Assembly (NCBI GenBank): GCA_002238645.1
Contig: MPMT01000018.1
Coordinates: forward strand, 1-64,000
DNA from: Alphaproteobacteria bacterium bin52
GTDB taxonomy: Bacteria; Pseudomonadota; Alphaproteobacteria; Thalassobaculales; Thalassobaculaceae
Direction of reading: 5' to 3'
Length of the DNA stretch: 64,000 bases
Position 1 is the stretch's first letter. Each line of letters starts with the position of its first letter. A program made the position numbers and the translations under genes. The notes below the pieces were generated by a model. It did no database searches, was not told where the DNA came from, and saw only the letters and a program-made list of their open reading frames with translations. This document shows positions 25,501 through 34,539 of this stretch, piece after piece.

Positions 25501-26442
25501 GTGTACGGTTTTCTGATGCGGAGGCTTGCGGCCACCATTCCGGTTCTCGGAATGGTGGCCCTGTTCGTCTTCCTGTTGCTGCGAATGACCCCGGGCGATC
25601 CGGCGGCCGTGCTGGCCGGCGACAACGGGACACCGCAGCAGATCGCGGAAATCCGCGAGACACTCGGCCTGAACAAGCCGATTCCGGTGCAGCTCGGCAT
25701 CTGGTTCAGCAACCTGTTGCAGGGTGACCTGGGCCAGTCCTATTTCTTCAAGAAGGACGTGACGGAGCTGATCCTGCTCAGGGTGGAACCCACGGTCGCG
25801 CTCGCGATCACCACCCTGGTGATCACGGTGCTGATCGCGGTGCCCATCGGAGTGATCGCGGCCTATCGCCATGGAACCTGGCTTGACCGTTGCGTCATGG
25901 GGTTTTCTGTACTCGGTTTCTCGGTGCCGGTGTTCGTGGTCGGCTACATCCTGATCTACCTGTTCGCGATGCAGTTCAAGATGTTCCCGGTCCAGGGCTA
26001 CAAGGAACTGGCGGACGGGTTCTTTCCCTTCATCCACCGCCTGATCCTGCCGAGCATCACCCTTTCCGTGATTTACATCGCGCTGATCGCCCGCATCACG
26101 CGCGCGAGCGTGCTGGAGGTCCTGGGCGAGGACTACATCCGTACTGCCCACGCCAAGGGACTGCCCAACCGGGTGGTGCTGTTGCGCCATGCGCTGCGTA
26201 ACGCCGCGGTTCCGATCGTGACCGTGATCGGGATCGGGGTCGCGCTGCTGATCAGCGGCGTGGTGGTGACCGAGAGCGTCTACAACATCCCGGGACTGGG
26301 CAGGCTGACGGTCGATGCCGTGCTCGGTCGCGACTACCCGACGATCCAGGCTGTGATCCTGGTGTTCTCGGGTGTGTACGTGCTGATCAATTTTCTGATC
26401 GACCTCACCTACAGCTTTCTCGATCCGAGGATCAGATATTGA
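25501..26442 (+). CDS. ABC transporter permease (DppB/OppB type)
   Basis: 313 residues, read from GTG 25501 (VYGFLMRRLAATIPVLGMVALFVF). Six membrane segments; the N-terminal FLLLRMTPGDPAAVLAG with the GDPA element and the EAA-loop region ASVLEVLGEDYIRTAHAKGLPNRVVLLRHALRNAAVPIV identify the first permease of peptide-type importers. It pairs with the following permease and the fused ATPase. It overlaps the next gene at the TTGA junction, so it is translationally coupled. Confidence 0.92.
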   Translation: MYGFLMRRLAATIPVLGMVALFVFLLLRMTPGDPAAVLAGDNGTPQQIAEIRETLGLNKPIPVQLGIWFSNLLQGDLGQSYFFKKDVTELILLRVEPTVALAITTLVITVLIAVPIGVIAAYRHGTWLDRCVMGFSVLGFSVPVFVVGYILIYLFAMQFKMFPVQGYKELADGFFPFIHRLILPSITLSVIYIALIARITRASVLEVLGEDYIRTAHAKGLPNRVVLLRHALRNAAVPIVTVIGIGVALLISGVVVTESVYNIPGLGRLTVDAVLGRDYPTIQAVILVFSGVYVLINFLIDLTYSFLDPRIRY

Positions 26443-27389
26443 GCGATCTGAGCGACCTGCGCCAGGAAACCGCCGGCCTTGTGGACGCGGCAGCCAGTGC
26501 GGATGCGGCAGCGCGCAAGCTGTCGGTATGGCGGCGTCTGGCACGCAATCAGAGTGTGGTGATCGGTGGCGCGGCGATGGCGGTGATGCTCCTTGTCGCC
26601 ATCATGGCGCCCTTCCTCGGCACCATGGATCCCGCCGAAATCAACCCGGCGTGGCGAAACAAGGTGCCGGGAACCGAACTGACCGGCACAGCCGCCGACG
26701 GTTCGCAGGGTTGGGTGTACCGGATGGGAACCGACACCCTGGGACGAGACACCTACAGCCGGGTGATCTACGGTACACGGGTCTCGCTCATTGTCGGGCT
26801 GTCGGTCGCGGGCCTGTCGATCGCCATCGGCCTGGTGGTCGGGATGGTCTCGGGCTACGTGCGCTGGCTCGACGGAATCATCATGCGGGTGATGGACGGC
26901 CTCATGGCCATCCCCGGCATCCTGCTCGCGATCGCCCTGGTCTCGCTGTCGAGTGCCGGGCTGGATACGGTGATCCTCGCCATTACGATTCCCGAAATGC
27001 CGCGGGTGGTGCGTCTCGTGCGCTCGATCGTCCTGTCAATCCGGGAGGAGCCCTACGTGGAAGCGGCCATCTCGGTCGGGACCCGACTGCCGTTGTTGCT
27101 GATCCGGCACGTGCTGCCGAACACGGTGGCGCCGCTCATCGTCATGGGAACATACATCGTGGCCTCCGCCATCCTGGTGGAGGCGATCCTGTCGTTCCTG
27201 GGTGTCGGGATCCCGCCGGAAATCCCGACCTGGGGCAACATCATGGCCGAAGGCCGGCTGCTGTTCCGGATCTTCCCGCACAACATCCTGTTCCCGGGCC
27301 TGTTCCTCGCGGTCACCGTTCTGGCGGTGAACATGCTGGGTGACGGGCTGCGCGATACCCTGGATCCACGTCTCGAGAAACGGATGTAG
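26439..27389 (+). CDS. ABC transporter permease (DppC/OppC type)
   Basis: 316 residues from a TTG start at 26439 that overlaps the preceding stop by four bases; no better ATG or GTG lies nearby. The N-terminal cytoplasmic stretch is followed by SVVIGGAAMAVMLLVAIMAPFLG (first membrane segment), then the family signature YRMGTDTLGRDTYSRVIYGTR, VGMVSGYVRWLDGIIMRVMD, and the EAA loop PYVEAAISVGTRLPLLLIRHVLPN. Second permease of the importer. Confidence 0.92.
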   Translation: MSDLSDLRQETAGLVDAAASADAAARKLSVWRRLARNQSVVIGGAAMAVMLLVAIMAPFLGTMDPAEINPAWRNKVPGTELTGTAADGSQGWVYRMGTDTLGRDTYSRVIYGTRVSLIVGLSVAGLSIAIGLVVGMVSGYVRWLDGIIMRVMDGLMAIPGILLAIALVSLSSAGLDTVILAITIPEMPRVVRLVRSIVLSIREEPYVEAAISVGTRLPLLLIRHVLPNTVAPLIVMGTYIVASAILVEAILSFLGVGIPPEIPTWGNIMAEGRLLFRIFPHNILFPGLFLAVTVLAVNMLGDGLRDTLDPRLEKRM

Positions 27390-27396
27390 GCAGACC

Positions 27397-29031
27397 ATGT
27401 CGATGGATACCGACACGGCGCTGACGGTCTCCGGACTGACGGTCGAACTGCCCAAGGGGACCGACCGCCGGCACGCGATCGAGGAAATCGACCTTCACGT
27501 CGGACGACGCGAGATCCTGTGCCTGGTCGGCGAGTCGGGCTCGGGGAAGTCGGTGACCGCACACAGCGTCATGGGACTGCTGCCGAAGGACCAGCTGACT
27601 GCGGTCGCCGGCTCGATCCGGCTGGAGGGCGAGGAACTGCGCCACGCGACGGAGGACAGGCTGCGCGATCTCAGGTGCACGCGCATGTCGATGATCTTCC
27701 AGGAGCCGATGACGGCACTCAACCCGGTGATGTCCTGCGGACGACAGATCGACGAGGTGCTGCAGACGCATACCTCGCTCGACCAGCAGGCCCGAACCGC
27801 GAAGATCCTCGACATCATGGAGCAGGTGCGCCTGCCCGATCCCCGGCGGCTGTTCAGCTCCTATCCGCACCAGCTGTCCGGCGGCCAGCGCCAGCGGATC
27901 ATGATCGCCATGGCCCTGGTCCTCGATCCGGTGCTGCTGATCGCGGACGAACCGACCACGGCACTCGATGTCACCACCCAGGCCCAGATCCTCGAGCTGA
28001 TCAAGGACCTGCAGGAGCGCCACGATACCGGGGTGCTGTTCATCACCCACGACTTCGGGGTGGTGGCGGAAATCGCCGACCGGGTGGCGGTGATGCAGTG
28101 GGGACGCATTGTCGAGCAGGGGACGACCGAACAGGTCCTCAAGCGGCCGGACCATCCCTATACCAAGATGCTGATCTCGTCGGTTCCGAGCCTGGTTCCG
28201 CGCCACCGCGAGACCCGCCGCGCCGCTCCGGTAGTGCTGCGCACAGAGGAACTGGCCATGACCTACAGCCAGGGCGGGATGTTCCAGTCCAAACGCTCGG
28301 TGGTGGCGGCCCAGGACGTCAACATCGAGATCCGGCGCGGCGAGACCCTCGGTATCGTCGGTGAATCGGGATCGGGCAAGACCACGGTCGCACGGTGCAT
28401 TGCCCGTCTGATCGACCCGACCGGCGGGCGGATCTACATCGATGACGACGAGATCGCACGGGTGTCGGTCGGGCAGATGCGCAGCCACAGGCGGCGCATC
28501 CAGATCGTGTTCCAGGACCCGTACCGGTCGCTGAACCCCAGGCGCATGGTCGGCGCATCGATCATCGAGGGCCCGATGAACTTCGGTCAGCCGCGTGACG
28601 AGGCCCTGGCGCGGGCTCGTGAGCTGATGGGGCTGGTGCAGCTCGACCCGGATGCGCTCGACCGCTATCCGCACCAGTTCTCCGGCGGCCAGCGCCAGCG
28701 ACTGTGCATCGCCCGGGCGCTCGCGATGGAACCGGAACTGCTGATCGCCGATGAGGCGGTCTCGGCGCTCGATGTCTCGGTCCAGGCCCAGGTCATGGAC
28801 CTGCTCGACGACATCCGCATCCAGCTCGACCTCGCGATGCTGTTCATCACCCACGACCTGCGGGTGGCGGCCCAGGTGTGCGACCGGCTCGCGGTCATGA
28901 GTGCCGGCAAGGTGGTCGAGTACGGCGATGCGGCGGAGATCTTTGCCAACCCGAGCCACGAGTACACCAGGGCACTGTTCAGCGTCGCCCCGGGCCGGGA
29001 CTGGACCTTCGGGGAGTTCCTGACGGACTGA
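27397..29031 (+). CDS. Fused dual ATPase of peptide-type ABC importer (DppD-DppF fusion)
   Basis: 544 residues from ATG 27397. It contains two complete nucleotide-binding domains: first Walker [12 protein letters not shown], signature [15 protein letters not shown] and Walker [13 protein letters not shown]; second Walker [12 protein letters not shown], signature [15 protein letters not shown] and Walker [13 protein letters not shown]. Both have the Q loop ([20 protein letters not shown]) and His switch ([22 protein letters not shown]). Each ends in the oligopeptide-transporter C-terminal zone ([27 protein letters not shown]). Separate DppD and DppF proteins are more usual; the fusion gives both ATPase sites in one chain, as in GsiA/YejF-type systems. 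Confidence 0.92.
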   Translation: MSMDTDTALTVSGLTVELPKGTDRRHAIEEIDLHVGRREILCLVGESGSGKSVTAHSVMGLLPKDQLTAVAGSIRLEGEELRHATEDRLRDLRCTRMSMIFQEPMTALNPVMSCGRQIDEVLQTHTSLDQQARTAKILDIMEQVRLPDPRRLFSSYPHQLSGGQRQRIMIAMALVLDPVLLIADEPTTALDVTTQAQILELIKDLQERHDTGVLFITHDFGVVAEIADRVAVMQWGRIVEQGTTEQVLKRPDHPYTKMLISSVPSLVPRHRETRRAAPVVLRTEELAMTYSQGGMFQSKRSVVAAQDVNIEIRRGETLGIVGESGSGKTTVARCIARLIDPTGGRIYIDDDEIARVSVGQMRSHRRRIQIVFQDPYRSLNPRRMVGASIIEGPMNFGQPRDEALARARELMGLVQLDPDALDRYPHQFSGGQRQRLCIARALAMEPELLIADEAVSALDVSVQAQVMDLLDDIRIQLDLAMLFITHDLRVAAQVCDRLAVMSAGKVVEYGDAAEIFANPSHEYTRALFSVAPGRDWTFGEFLTD

Positions 29032-29209
29032 GGACATCACCGCGAGACCGCATCGCACCGCCGACCGGGTGAGGCAAGAGGTCATCGCCACCCGGTCCGG
29101 TCCGGCAAACGACACCAGCAGATCAGGCGAGGCCCGGCCGCCAGCCTATATCGGCGTTACCGGCGTACCCCGGGGATGAAGTCGGCATCATCGCTGTCCT
29201 TCCACACAG

Positions 29210-29989
29210 TCATTGGCCGTTACGGCCGCGATCGATGACGAAGCCGCCACCGGATGCATCGAGGCAGGCGCCCGAGACGAAGGACGCGGCGTCGGACAGC
29301 AGGTAGAGGATAGGACCCGCGATCTCGCGAGCCTCGGCTGGCCGGCCCATGGCGATCGTCGCGGAGACGTGGTCGTGTTCGGCCGGGTTGTCGCGGACCT
29401 GGGCGGTCATGTCGGTCAGGGTCACACCGGGACGGATGGCGTTGGCACGGATGCCTTCGCGGGCAACCTCGCGCGCGAGGCCGACCGTAAACGCGTCGAC
29501 CGCTGCCTTGGATGCCGCGTAGTGGCTCTTGCCCGGACGCCCGCCGATCGTGCCTGCCATCGAGGACACGTTGACGATGACCCCGCCTCCGAACCCGAGG
29601 CGGGTCGACATCCGCCGCACCGCCTCGCGGCAGCAGAGCATGGTGCCCACGACATTGGTGCGAAACAGCCTATCGAGCACGTCCGGGCGGAAGTCCGAGA
29701 CCCTGAACGCGCCCCCGTCGACTCCCGCGCTGTTCACGAGCGCGGTGACCGGACCGAACGCGTCGTCGACGGCGGCGAACATGCCCGCAACCGCCGCGTC
29801 GTCGCCAACGTCGGCCCGGACCGTGATGGCCCGGTGTCCGCCGGTCTCGATCTCGTGGGCAAGCGCGTCGGCCGCGTCGGCCCGGTCCCGGTAGTTGATC
29901 GCGACGGCGAAATCGGCAGCCGCGGCAAGACGCACCGTCGCAGCACCGATTCCGCGCCCGCCGCCGGTCATCAGGAGTACCCGTTTCAT
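29210..29989 (-). CDS. SDR-family oxidoreductase (FabG/glucose dehydrogenase-like)
   Basis: 259 residues from ATG 29989 (MKRVLLMTGGGRGIGAATVRL). Classical SDR features: TGGGRGIG nucleotide loop, INYRDRADAADAL where Arg favours NADPH, NSAGVDGGAF, VNVSSMAGTIGGRPGKSHYAASKAAVDAF with catalytic Ser, Tyr and Lys, ANAIRPGVTLTDM, and the C-terminal SGACLDASGG. Substrate unassigned. It is alone between the ABC operon and the acyl-CoA synthetase, convergent with the former. Confidence 0.85.
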   Translation of the reverse strand: MKRVLLMTGGGRGIGAATVRLAAAADFAVAINYRDRADAADALAHEIETGGHRAITVRADVGDDAAVAGMFAAVDDAFGPVTALVNSAGVDGGAFRVSDFRPDVLDRLFRTNVVGTMLCCREAVRRMSTRLGFGGGVIVNVSSMAGTIGGRPGKSHYAASKAAVDAFTVGLAREVAREGIRANAIRPGVTLTDMTAQVRDNPAEHDHVSATIAMGRPAEAREIAGPILYLLSDAASFVSGACLDASGGGFVIDRGRNGQ

Positions 29990-30441
29990 ACACCGCTCCC
30001 TCGTGCCGTGGCCGGTCCCGATCCGCAAGGTCCGGCCCGTGATGCCGGCCGGACGCCGTGCGATGCGGGGCTTCTCCCTGCGCCGACAGCATCATGCCCC
30101 TGGCACAGCGCCACGCCGGTGCCGGTGGACCGGGCTGTCGTGGCCGGGGGCACCACGGTCATGCTGCCGGTGCTGCTGTTCCCGATGCCAGTGTGCCGGT
30201 TCCCGATCCCGGGGTTTACTACAGGTACAGTCAGAAGCCGAACCGTGCTGCGAGTGTGGATTTTTTGTCAAGATTTCATGTACAGTTACGCTCTGATGGC
30301 CGAATCATCAATTTTTCGGCGACTGTTGGTCGAAACCGTGAGTGACCTTGCCATGATCCTCGTGCCGGTCGGGGAGGGGAACTGCGCGCACCGGTGCTGC
30401 GCCGGTGTCCGGGCCAGCCGGATTCACCGTGATTCAGGCTG
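29990..30441. other. Intergenic region with an AT-rich patch
   Basis: 452 bases without a supported gene. At about 30230-30320 a distinctly AT-rich patch stands out from the GC-rich surroundings and contains a minus-strand TTGACA (30266-30271), but no -10 lies at a workable distance. Short repeats of TACAG appear nearby. The region should hold the promoter of the minus-strand SDR gene. Confidence 0.45.
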
Positions 30442-32238
30442 TCAGCCGCCGCGGTCGTACAGGCGGTCCAGCGCGCCGCCGTAGACTTCCATGACCTTGT
30501 GGCGCCTGACCTTCAGCGTCGGTGTCATCAGGCCGTTGTCGGTGGTAAACGGCTCGCTCGCGACGATGATGCGTCGGACCCTCTCGACGGGAGAGAGCGT
30601 GGCGTTGATCTCGTTGACGCGAGCAACGAGCGCGGCCTGGAAGCGGTCGTCATCGGCAAGTGCCGCGAGATCCGGCAGGTCCAGCCGGGAGGACCATTCC
30701 CCGATGCACTCTTCCGAGGGAACCACCACCGCCGCCAGCCACGGCCGGCGGTCACCCGAGACCATGGCCTGGGCGATGTCCGGATCGACCGTGAGGAACC
30801 CCTCGACCCGGGCCGGCGACAGGGTATCGCCGCCGGAATTCACGATGATGTCCTTCTTGCGATCGGTAATGCACAGCGCTCCGTCGGCGTCGATCACGCC
30901 GATGTCGCCGGTATGCAGCCATCCGTCGACGATGGTGGCGTCGGTGCTCTCCTGGTCGCGCCAGTAGCCCTTCATCAGCAGGTCGCCGCGCACCAGGATC
31001 TCTCCGTCGTCCGCGATCCGCAGCTCGACACCCCTGAACGGCGGACCGACGGTTTCGATGCGGATACGTCCGGGTCGGTTGCAGCTGACGATCGGCGACG
31101 TCTCGGTCTGGCCGTAGCCCTGTAGAATGCGCACCCCGAGCGAGAGGAAGAACAGGCCGACGTCGCGGTTGAGCGCGGCACCGCCTGAAACGAACGCCTT
31201 GAGCCGGCCACCGAACCGGGCCGCGACCTTGCGCCTGACCAGCCGGTCGAGCAGGGGATCGAGCAGGCGGTCGGAAACCGTGAGCGAACCCGGGTCCCCG
31301 ATCCGCCGCCGGCCGGTCGCCACCGCCCGGTGAAACATCGTCGCCCGCAGTCCGCCGGCCTGGTCCACGCCGCGCCGTATGCGATCGTGCAGCACCTCAT
31401 AGAGTCGGGGTACCGCCGTCATGATCGTCGGGCGCGCCTCCTGCAGGTTCTGGGCGACGCGATCCGGCCCCTCCGCGTAGTAGATCTGGGCGCCGATGGT
31501 GATCGGAAACATCAGTCCGGCGGTGTGCTCGTAGGCGTGCGAGAGCGGCAGCAGGGACAGGAAGGTCTCTTCCCCGATCCCGATCTCCGCCAGCAGGTCG
31601 TGGGCGCCGGCGCAGTTGGCCAGGATCGAGGCGTGCGTCAGCATCACGCCCTTCGGCCGACCGCCGGTTCCGGACGTGTAGATCAGGCAGCACAGCGCTT
31701 CGCGCGCGATGGCACGGGCGTTGCGCCGGGTGAGCGCGGCCCGTTCGGACCCGGGGTCGGGAATCTCCTGGAGCGGCAGAATACGGGTTCCGTCGGCCGC
31801 CTCCCGGCTTCGACCCTCGTCGATCATGATGACATGTGCGCACTCCGGCACCGCCTCCGCCGCAGGCAGGACGGTGTCCATCAGGGCATCGGTGGACACG
31901 ATCGCAGCACACGCGCCGGAATGCTCGATGATGTGGCGCGTGTCCTCTGTCGTGTTGGTGATGTAGGTCGGAACACTCAGGGCACCGATCGCCATCACCG
32001 CAAGGTCGGCCACCACCCACTCGGGCCGGTTTTCCGAGACGATGACGACCCGGTCGCCCTCGGTGACCCCGAGGTCGATGAGACCTGCGGCCAGTCGGCA
32101 TACCTCGTCCGAGACGGTTTGCCACGACCATGACCGGTAACTGCCGTCGCGTTTTGCCCACAGGAACGGTTGATCCGTGCGACGGTCCGCCTGGTCGAAG
32201 AAGGCAGTTGCGAGATTGCCGATGCCACTGTAGTCCAT
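30442..32238 (-). CDS. Long-chain acyl-CoA synthetase (AMP-binding, FadD15 type)
   Basis: 598 residues from ATG 32238 (MDYSGIGNLATAFF); an in-frame ATG at 32325 would overlap the divergent pepF start and is less likely. Adenylate-forming enzyme activating fatty acids as acyl-AMP then acyl-CoA. Motifs: P-loop CLIYTSGTGGRPKGVMLTH, LSLLPLSHAYEH, GYGQTETSPIV, DGWLHTGDIGVID, ITDRKKDIIVNSGGDTLSP and the catalytic Lys near the C-terminus in TPTLKVRRHKV. Length and the YEVLHDRI-like insertion match the bacterial FadD15/long-chain group rather than FadD. It is membrane associated in relatives. Confidence 0.9.
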   Translation of the reverse strand: MDYSGIGNLATAFFDQADRRTDQPFLWAKRDGSYRSWSWQTVSDEVCRLAAGLIDLGVTEGDRVVIVSENRPEWVVADLAVMAIGALSVPTYITNTTEDTRHIIEHSGACAAIVSTDALMDTVLPAAEAVPECAHVIMIDEGRSREAADGTRILPLQEIPDPGSERAALTRRNARAIAREALCCLIYTSGTGGRPKGVMLTHASILANCAGAHDLLAEIGIGEETFLSLLPLSHAYEHTAGLMFPITIGAQIYYAEGPDRVAQNLQEARPTIMTAVPRLYEVLHDRIRRGVDQAGGLRATMFHRAVATGRRRIGDPGSLTVSDRLLDPLLDRLVRRKVAARFGGRLKAFVSGGAALNRDVGLFFLSLGVRILQGYGQTETSPIVSCNRPGRIRIETVGPPFRGVELRIADDGEILVRGDLLMKGYWRDQESTDATIVDGWLHTGDIGVIDADGALCITDRKKDIIVNSGGDTLSPARVEGFLTVDPDIAQAMVSGDRRPWLAAVVVPSEECIGEWSSRLDLPDLAALADDDRFQAALVARVNEINATLSPVERVRRIIVASEPFTTDNGLMTPTLKVRRHKVMEVYGGALDRLYDRGG

Positions 32239-32323
32239 CACCGTACCTTTCAACTCGTCCACCAGCAGCGAGCGGCCGGAAACGGTATGCCGGTCACCGG
32301 CATGCTCCAGAAGTGATATCGCC

Positions 32324-34111
32324 ATGACCCCTGCCGCACAACCGCCAGCGACGCGAACGCTTCCCGACTGGAACCTCGACGATCTCTATTCGGGTCCGGA
32401 TGCACCGGAACTCGAGCGCGATCTCGCGGGTGCGGAACGTGACGCACGGGCCTTCCGGGAGCGTCATGCCGGTCGCCTGGCGGACCTCTCCGGTGCGGAG
32501 CTGGGCCGGGCGGTGGCCGAATACGAGCGGATCGACGAGGTGCTCGGGCGCGTGGGCTCCTACGCCCAGCTGCTCAATGCGGCCGACCTGGCGTCACCCG
32601 AAACCGGCCGGTTCTGCCAGTCCGTCCGGGAACGGGTGACCGCCATCGCAACCGACCTGCTGTTCCTGGTTCTCGAGCTCAACCGGATCGGGCAGGAAGA
32701 CCTGGACCGGGCGCTCGCCGCTCCGGAATTGGCGCGCTATGCGCCGTGGCTGCGCGACGTGCGGGCCTTTCGCGACTTCCAGCTTGGGGAGGAACTCGAG
32801 GAAGTCCTGCATCGGAAGAGCGTGGCCGGGCGCGTCGCCTGGGTCCGGCTGTTCGACGAGACACTGGCCGGCATCGTCTTCGAGGTGGATGGGGAGAGCC
32901 TCGGCCTGGCAGAGGTTCTCGACATGCTCTCGGACCGCGACGGGTCGCGCCGCAGGGCGGCGGCGCTGGCGCTTGCCCGGGAACTCCGCGCCCGGGAACG
33001 CCTGTTCTGCCTCGTGACCAACACCCTGGCCAAGGACAAGGAGATCGAGGACAGGTTGCGTGGCTACCGGGCGCCTGTCTCGATGCGCAATCTCGACAAC
33101 CGGGTTGAGGACGATGTCGTCGAGGCACTGGTCTCGGCGGTGACAGCAGGGTTCAGCCGGCTTGCGCACCGCTACTACGCGATCAAGGCCCGATGGTTCG
33201 GCGTCGATACCCTCGCCTACTGGGACCGCAACGCGCCGCTTCCCGATGACGACGACCGGGAGGTGTCCTGGGACGAGGCTTGCGGGATCGTTCTGGGGTC
33301 GTGGACCGGGTTCTCTCCGCGCATGGCGGAACTCGGCCGCCGCTTCTTCGACAATCGGTGGATCGACGCCCGACCGCGGCCCGGCAAGGCGCCGGGTGCG
33401 TTTTCGCACCCGACAGTGCCGTCCGCGCATCCCTACATCCTGATGAACTATCTCGGGCGCACACGCGACGTGATGGTGCTCGCGCATGAACTCGGCCACG
33501 GAGTGCACCAGCTGCTGGCTGCGCGCCAGGGCCACCTGATGGCTGACACCCCGCTCACGCTTGCGGAGACCGCCTCGGTGTTCGCGGAGATGCTCACCTT
33601 CCAGGAGCTGCTGGCCGGCGCAGACCGGCCGGGGCAGCGCCGCGCACTGCTCGCGGGCAAGGTCGAGGACATGCTCAACACGGTGGTGCGCCAGATCGCG
33701 TTTCACCATTTCGAGACCAGGCTGCACGCGGAGCGCCGCAAGGGCGAGCTCACACCCGATGCTATCGGGGACATCTGGATCGACGTGCAGGAGCAGAGCC
33801 TCGGTCCTGCCATCCGCCTCGATGACGACTACCGCGTGTTCTGGGCCTACGTTCCCCACTTCATTCACTCGCCGTTCTACGTCTACGCCTACGCCTTCGG
33901 CGACTGCCTGGTGAACTCGCTCTACGCGGTCTACCGCGAGTCACCGCACGGGTTTTCCGACGCCTATCTCGAGGCTCTCGCCGCCGGAGGGTCGCGCCGT
34001 CACCGGGAACTGCTCGCACCCTTCGGGCTCGACGCCTCCGATCCGGGTTTCTGGGACCGCGGACTCGGACTGATCGAGACCTTCATCGATGAACTGGATG
34101 CAACCGGCTGA
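32324..34111 (+). CDS. pepF: Oligoendopeptidase F (M3 metallopeptidase)
   Basis: 595 residues starting MTPAAQPPATRTLPDWNLDDLY, the usual PepF opening WNLDDLY. The zinc site is complete: MVLAHELGHGVHQLLA contains HExxH, with the third ligand Glu in ETASVFAEML about 25 residues later. Other family points are SAHPYILMNYLG, FHHFETRLHAERR and HSPFYVYAYAFGDCLVNSLY near the C-terminus. A cytoplasmic enzyme trimming 7-17 residue peptides. It has no signal peptide. Divergent from the acyl-CoA synthetase gene. Confidence 0.95.
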   Translation: MTPAAQPPATRTLPDWNLDDLYSGPDAPELERDLAGAERDARAFRERHAGRLADLSGAELGRAVAEYERIDEVLGRVGSYAQLLNAADLASPETGRFCQSVRERVTAIATDLLFLVLELNRIGQEDLDRALAAPELARYAPWLRDVRAFRDFQLGEELEEVLHRKSVAGRVAWVRLFDETLAGIVFEVDGESLGLAEVLDMLSDRDGSRRRAAALALARELRARERLFCLVTNTLAKDKEIEDRLRGYRAPVSMRNLDNRVEDDVVEALVSAVTAGFSRLAHRYYAIKARWFGVDTLAYWDRNAPLPDDDDREVSWDEACGIVLGSWTGFSPRMAELGRRFFDNRWIDARPRPGKAPGAFSHPTVPSAHPYILMNYLGRTRDVMVLAHELGHGVHQLLAARQGHLMADTPLTLAETASVFAEMLTFQELLAGADRPGQRRALLAGKVEDMLNTVVRQIAFHHFETRLHAERRKGELTPDAIGDIWIDVQEQSLGPAIRLDDDYRVFWAYVPHFIHSPFYVYAYAFGDCLVNSLYAVYRESPHGFSDAYLEALAAGGSRRHRELLAPFGLDASDPGFWDRGLGLIETFIDELDATG

Positions 34112-34133
34112 TCGCCGCGGCGGGCGGGTACTG

Positions 34134-34162
34134 TTCACCGGTGCTACCCGCGCGTGTACACT
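34134..34162 (+). promoter_or_regulatory. Candidate sigma-70 promoter before the ABM-domain gene
   Basis: TTCACC (34134-34139) and TACACT (34157-34162) are separated by exactly 17 bases and match the -35 and -10 consensus at four of six positions each. They lie about 30 bases before the ATG at 34195, so a start site would leave a short leader. Confidence 0.45.
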
Positions 34163-34194
34163 GAGGCGCGTCGTCCTGCCTGTGGAGCAGTCCA

Positions 34195-34521
34195 ATGTAT
34201 GCGGTGATCTTCGAAGCGGAACCGACAGCCGAGGGCAGGGCCGAGTACCTCGACATCGCGGCGCGGTTGCGGCCCGAACTCGAAACCGTCGACGGGTTCA
34301 TCTCGATCGAGCGGTTCGAGAGCCTTGCAACCCCCGGCAAGGTCCTGTCCCTGTCGTTCTGGCGTGACGAGGAAGCGGTCAGGACCTGGCGCGAGCGCCG
34401 GACACACCGTTCGGCGCAGGCCCGCGGCCGCGCCGAGCTGTTCGCCGAATACCGGATCCGGGTGGCCCGGGTGGTTCGTGACTATGACAAGGATTCGTCG
34501 CCGTGGTACCCGGCGACCTGA
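34195..34521 (+). CDS. Antibiotic-biosynthesis-monooxygenase (ABM) domain protein
   Basis: 108 residues. A single ferredoxin-fold ABM domain: MYAVIFEAEP first strand, LRPELETVDGFISIERFES, then LSLSFWRDEEAVRTWRERRTHRSAQARGR (family signature of W-R-x(3-5)-H-R) and YRIRVARVVRDYD. Members range from small quinol or haem monooxygenases to structural dimers; there is no residue set here that decides catalytic activity. It precedes the AarF-like kinase gene by 18 bases, so the two are probably co-transcribed. Confidence 0.8.
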   Translation: MYAVIFEAEPTAEGRAEYLDIAARLRPELETVDGFISIERFESLATPGKVLSLSFWRDEEAVRTWRERRTHRSAQARGRAELFAEYRIRVARVVRDYDKDSSPWYPAT

Positions 34522-34539
34522 CGGATCGTCGCGCGGCCA

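Noticed and set aside
29065-29097. Intrinsic terminator after the ABC operon (ACCGGGTG with CACCCGGT)
   Set aside because: The arms are far apart for a terminator and no T tract follows; reported neither as terminator nor operator.
30266-30271. Minus-strand TTGACA as -35 of the SDR gene
   Set aside because: No -10-like hexamer occurs at 15-19 bases, and the position is about 275 bases from the start codon.
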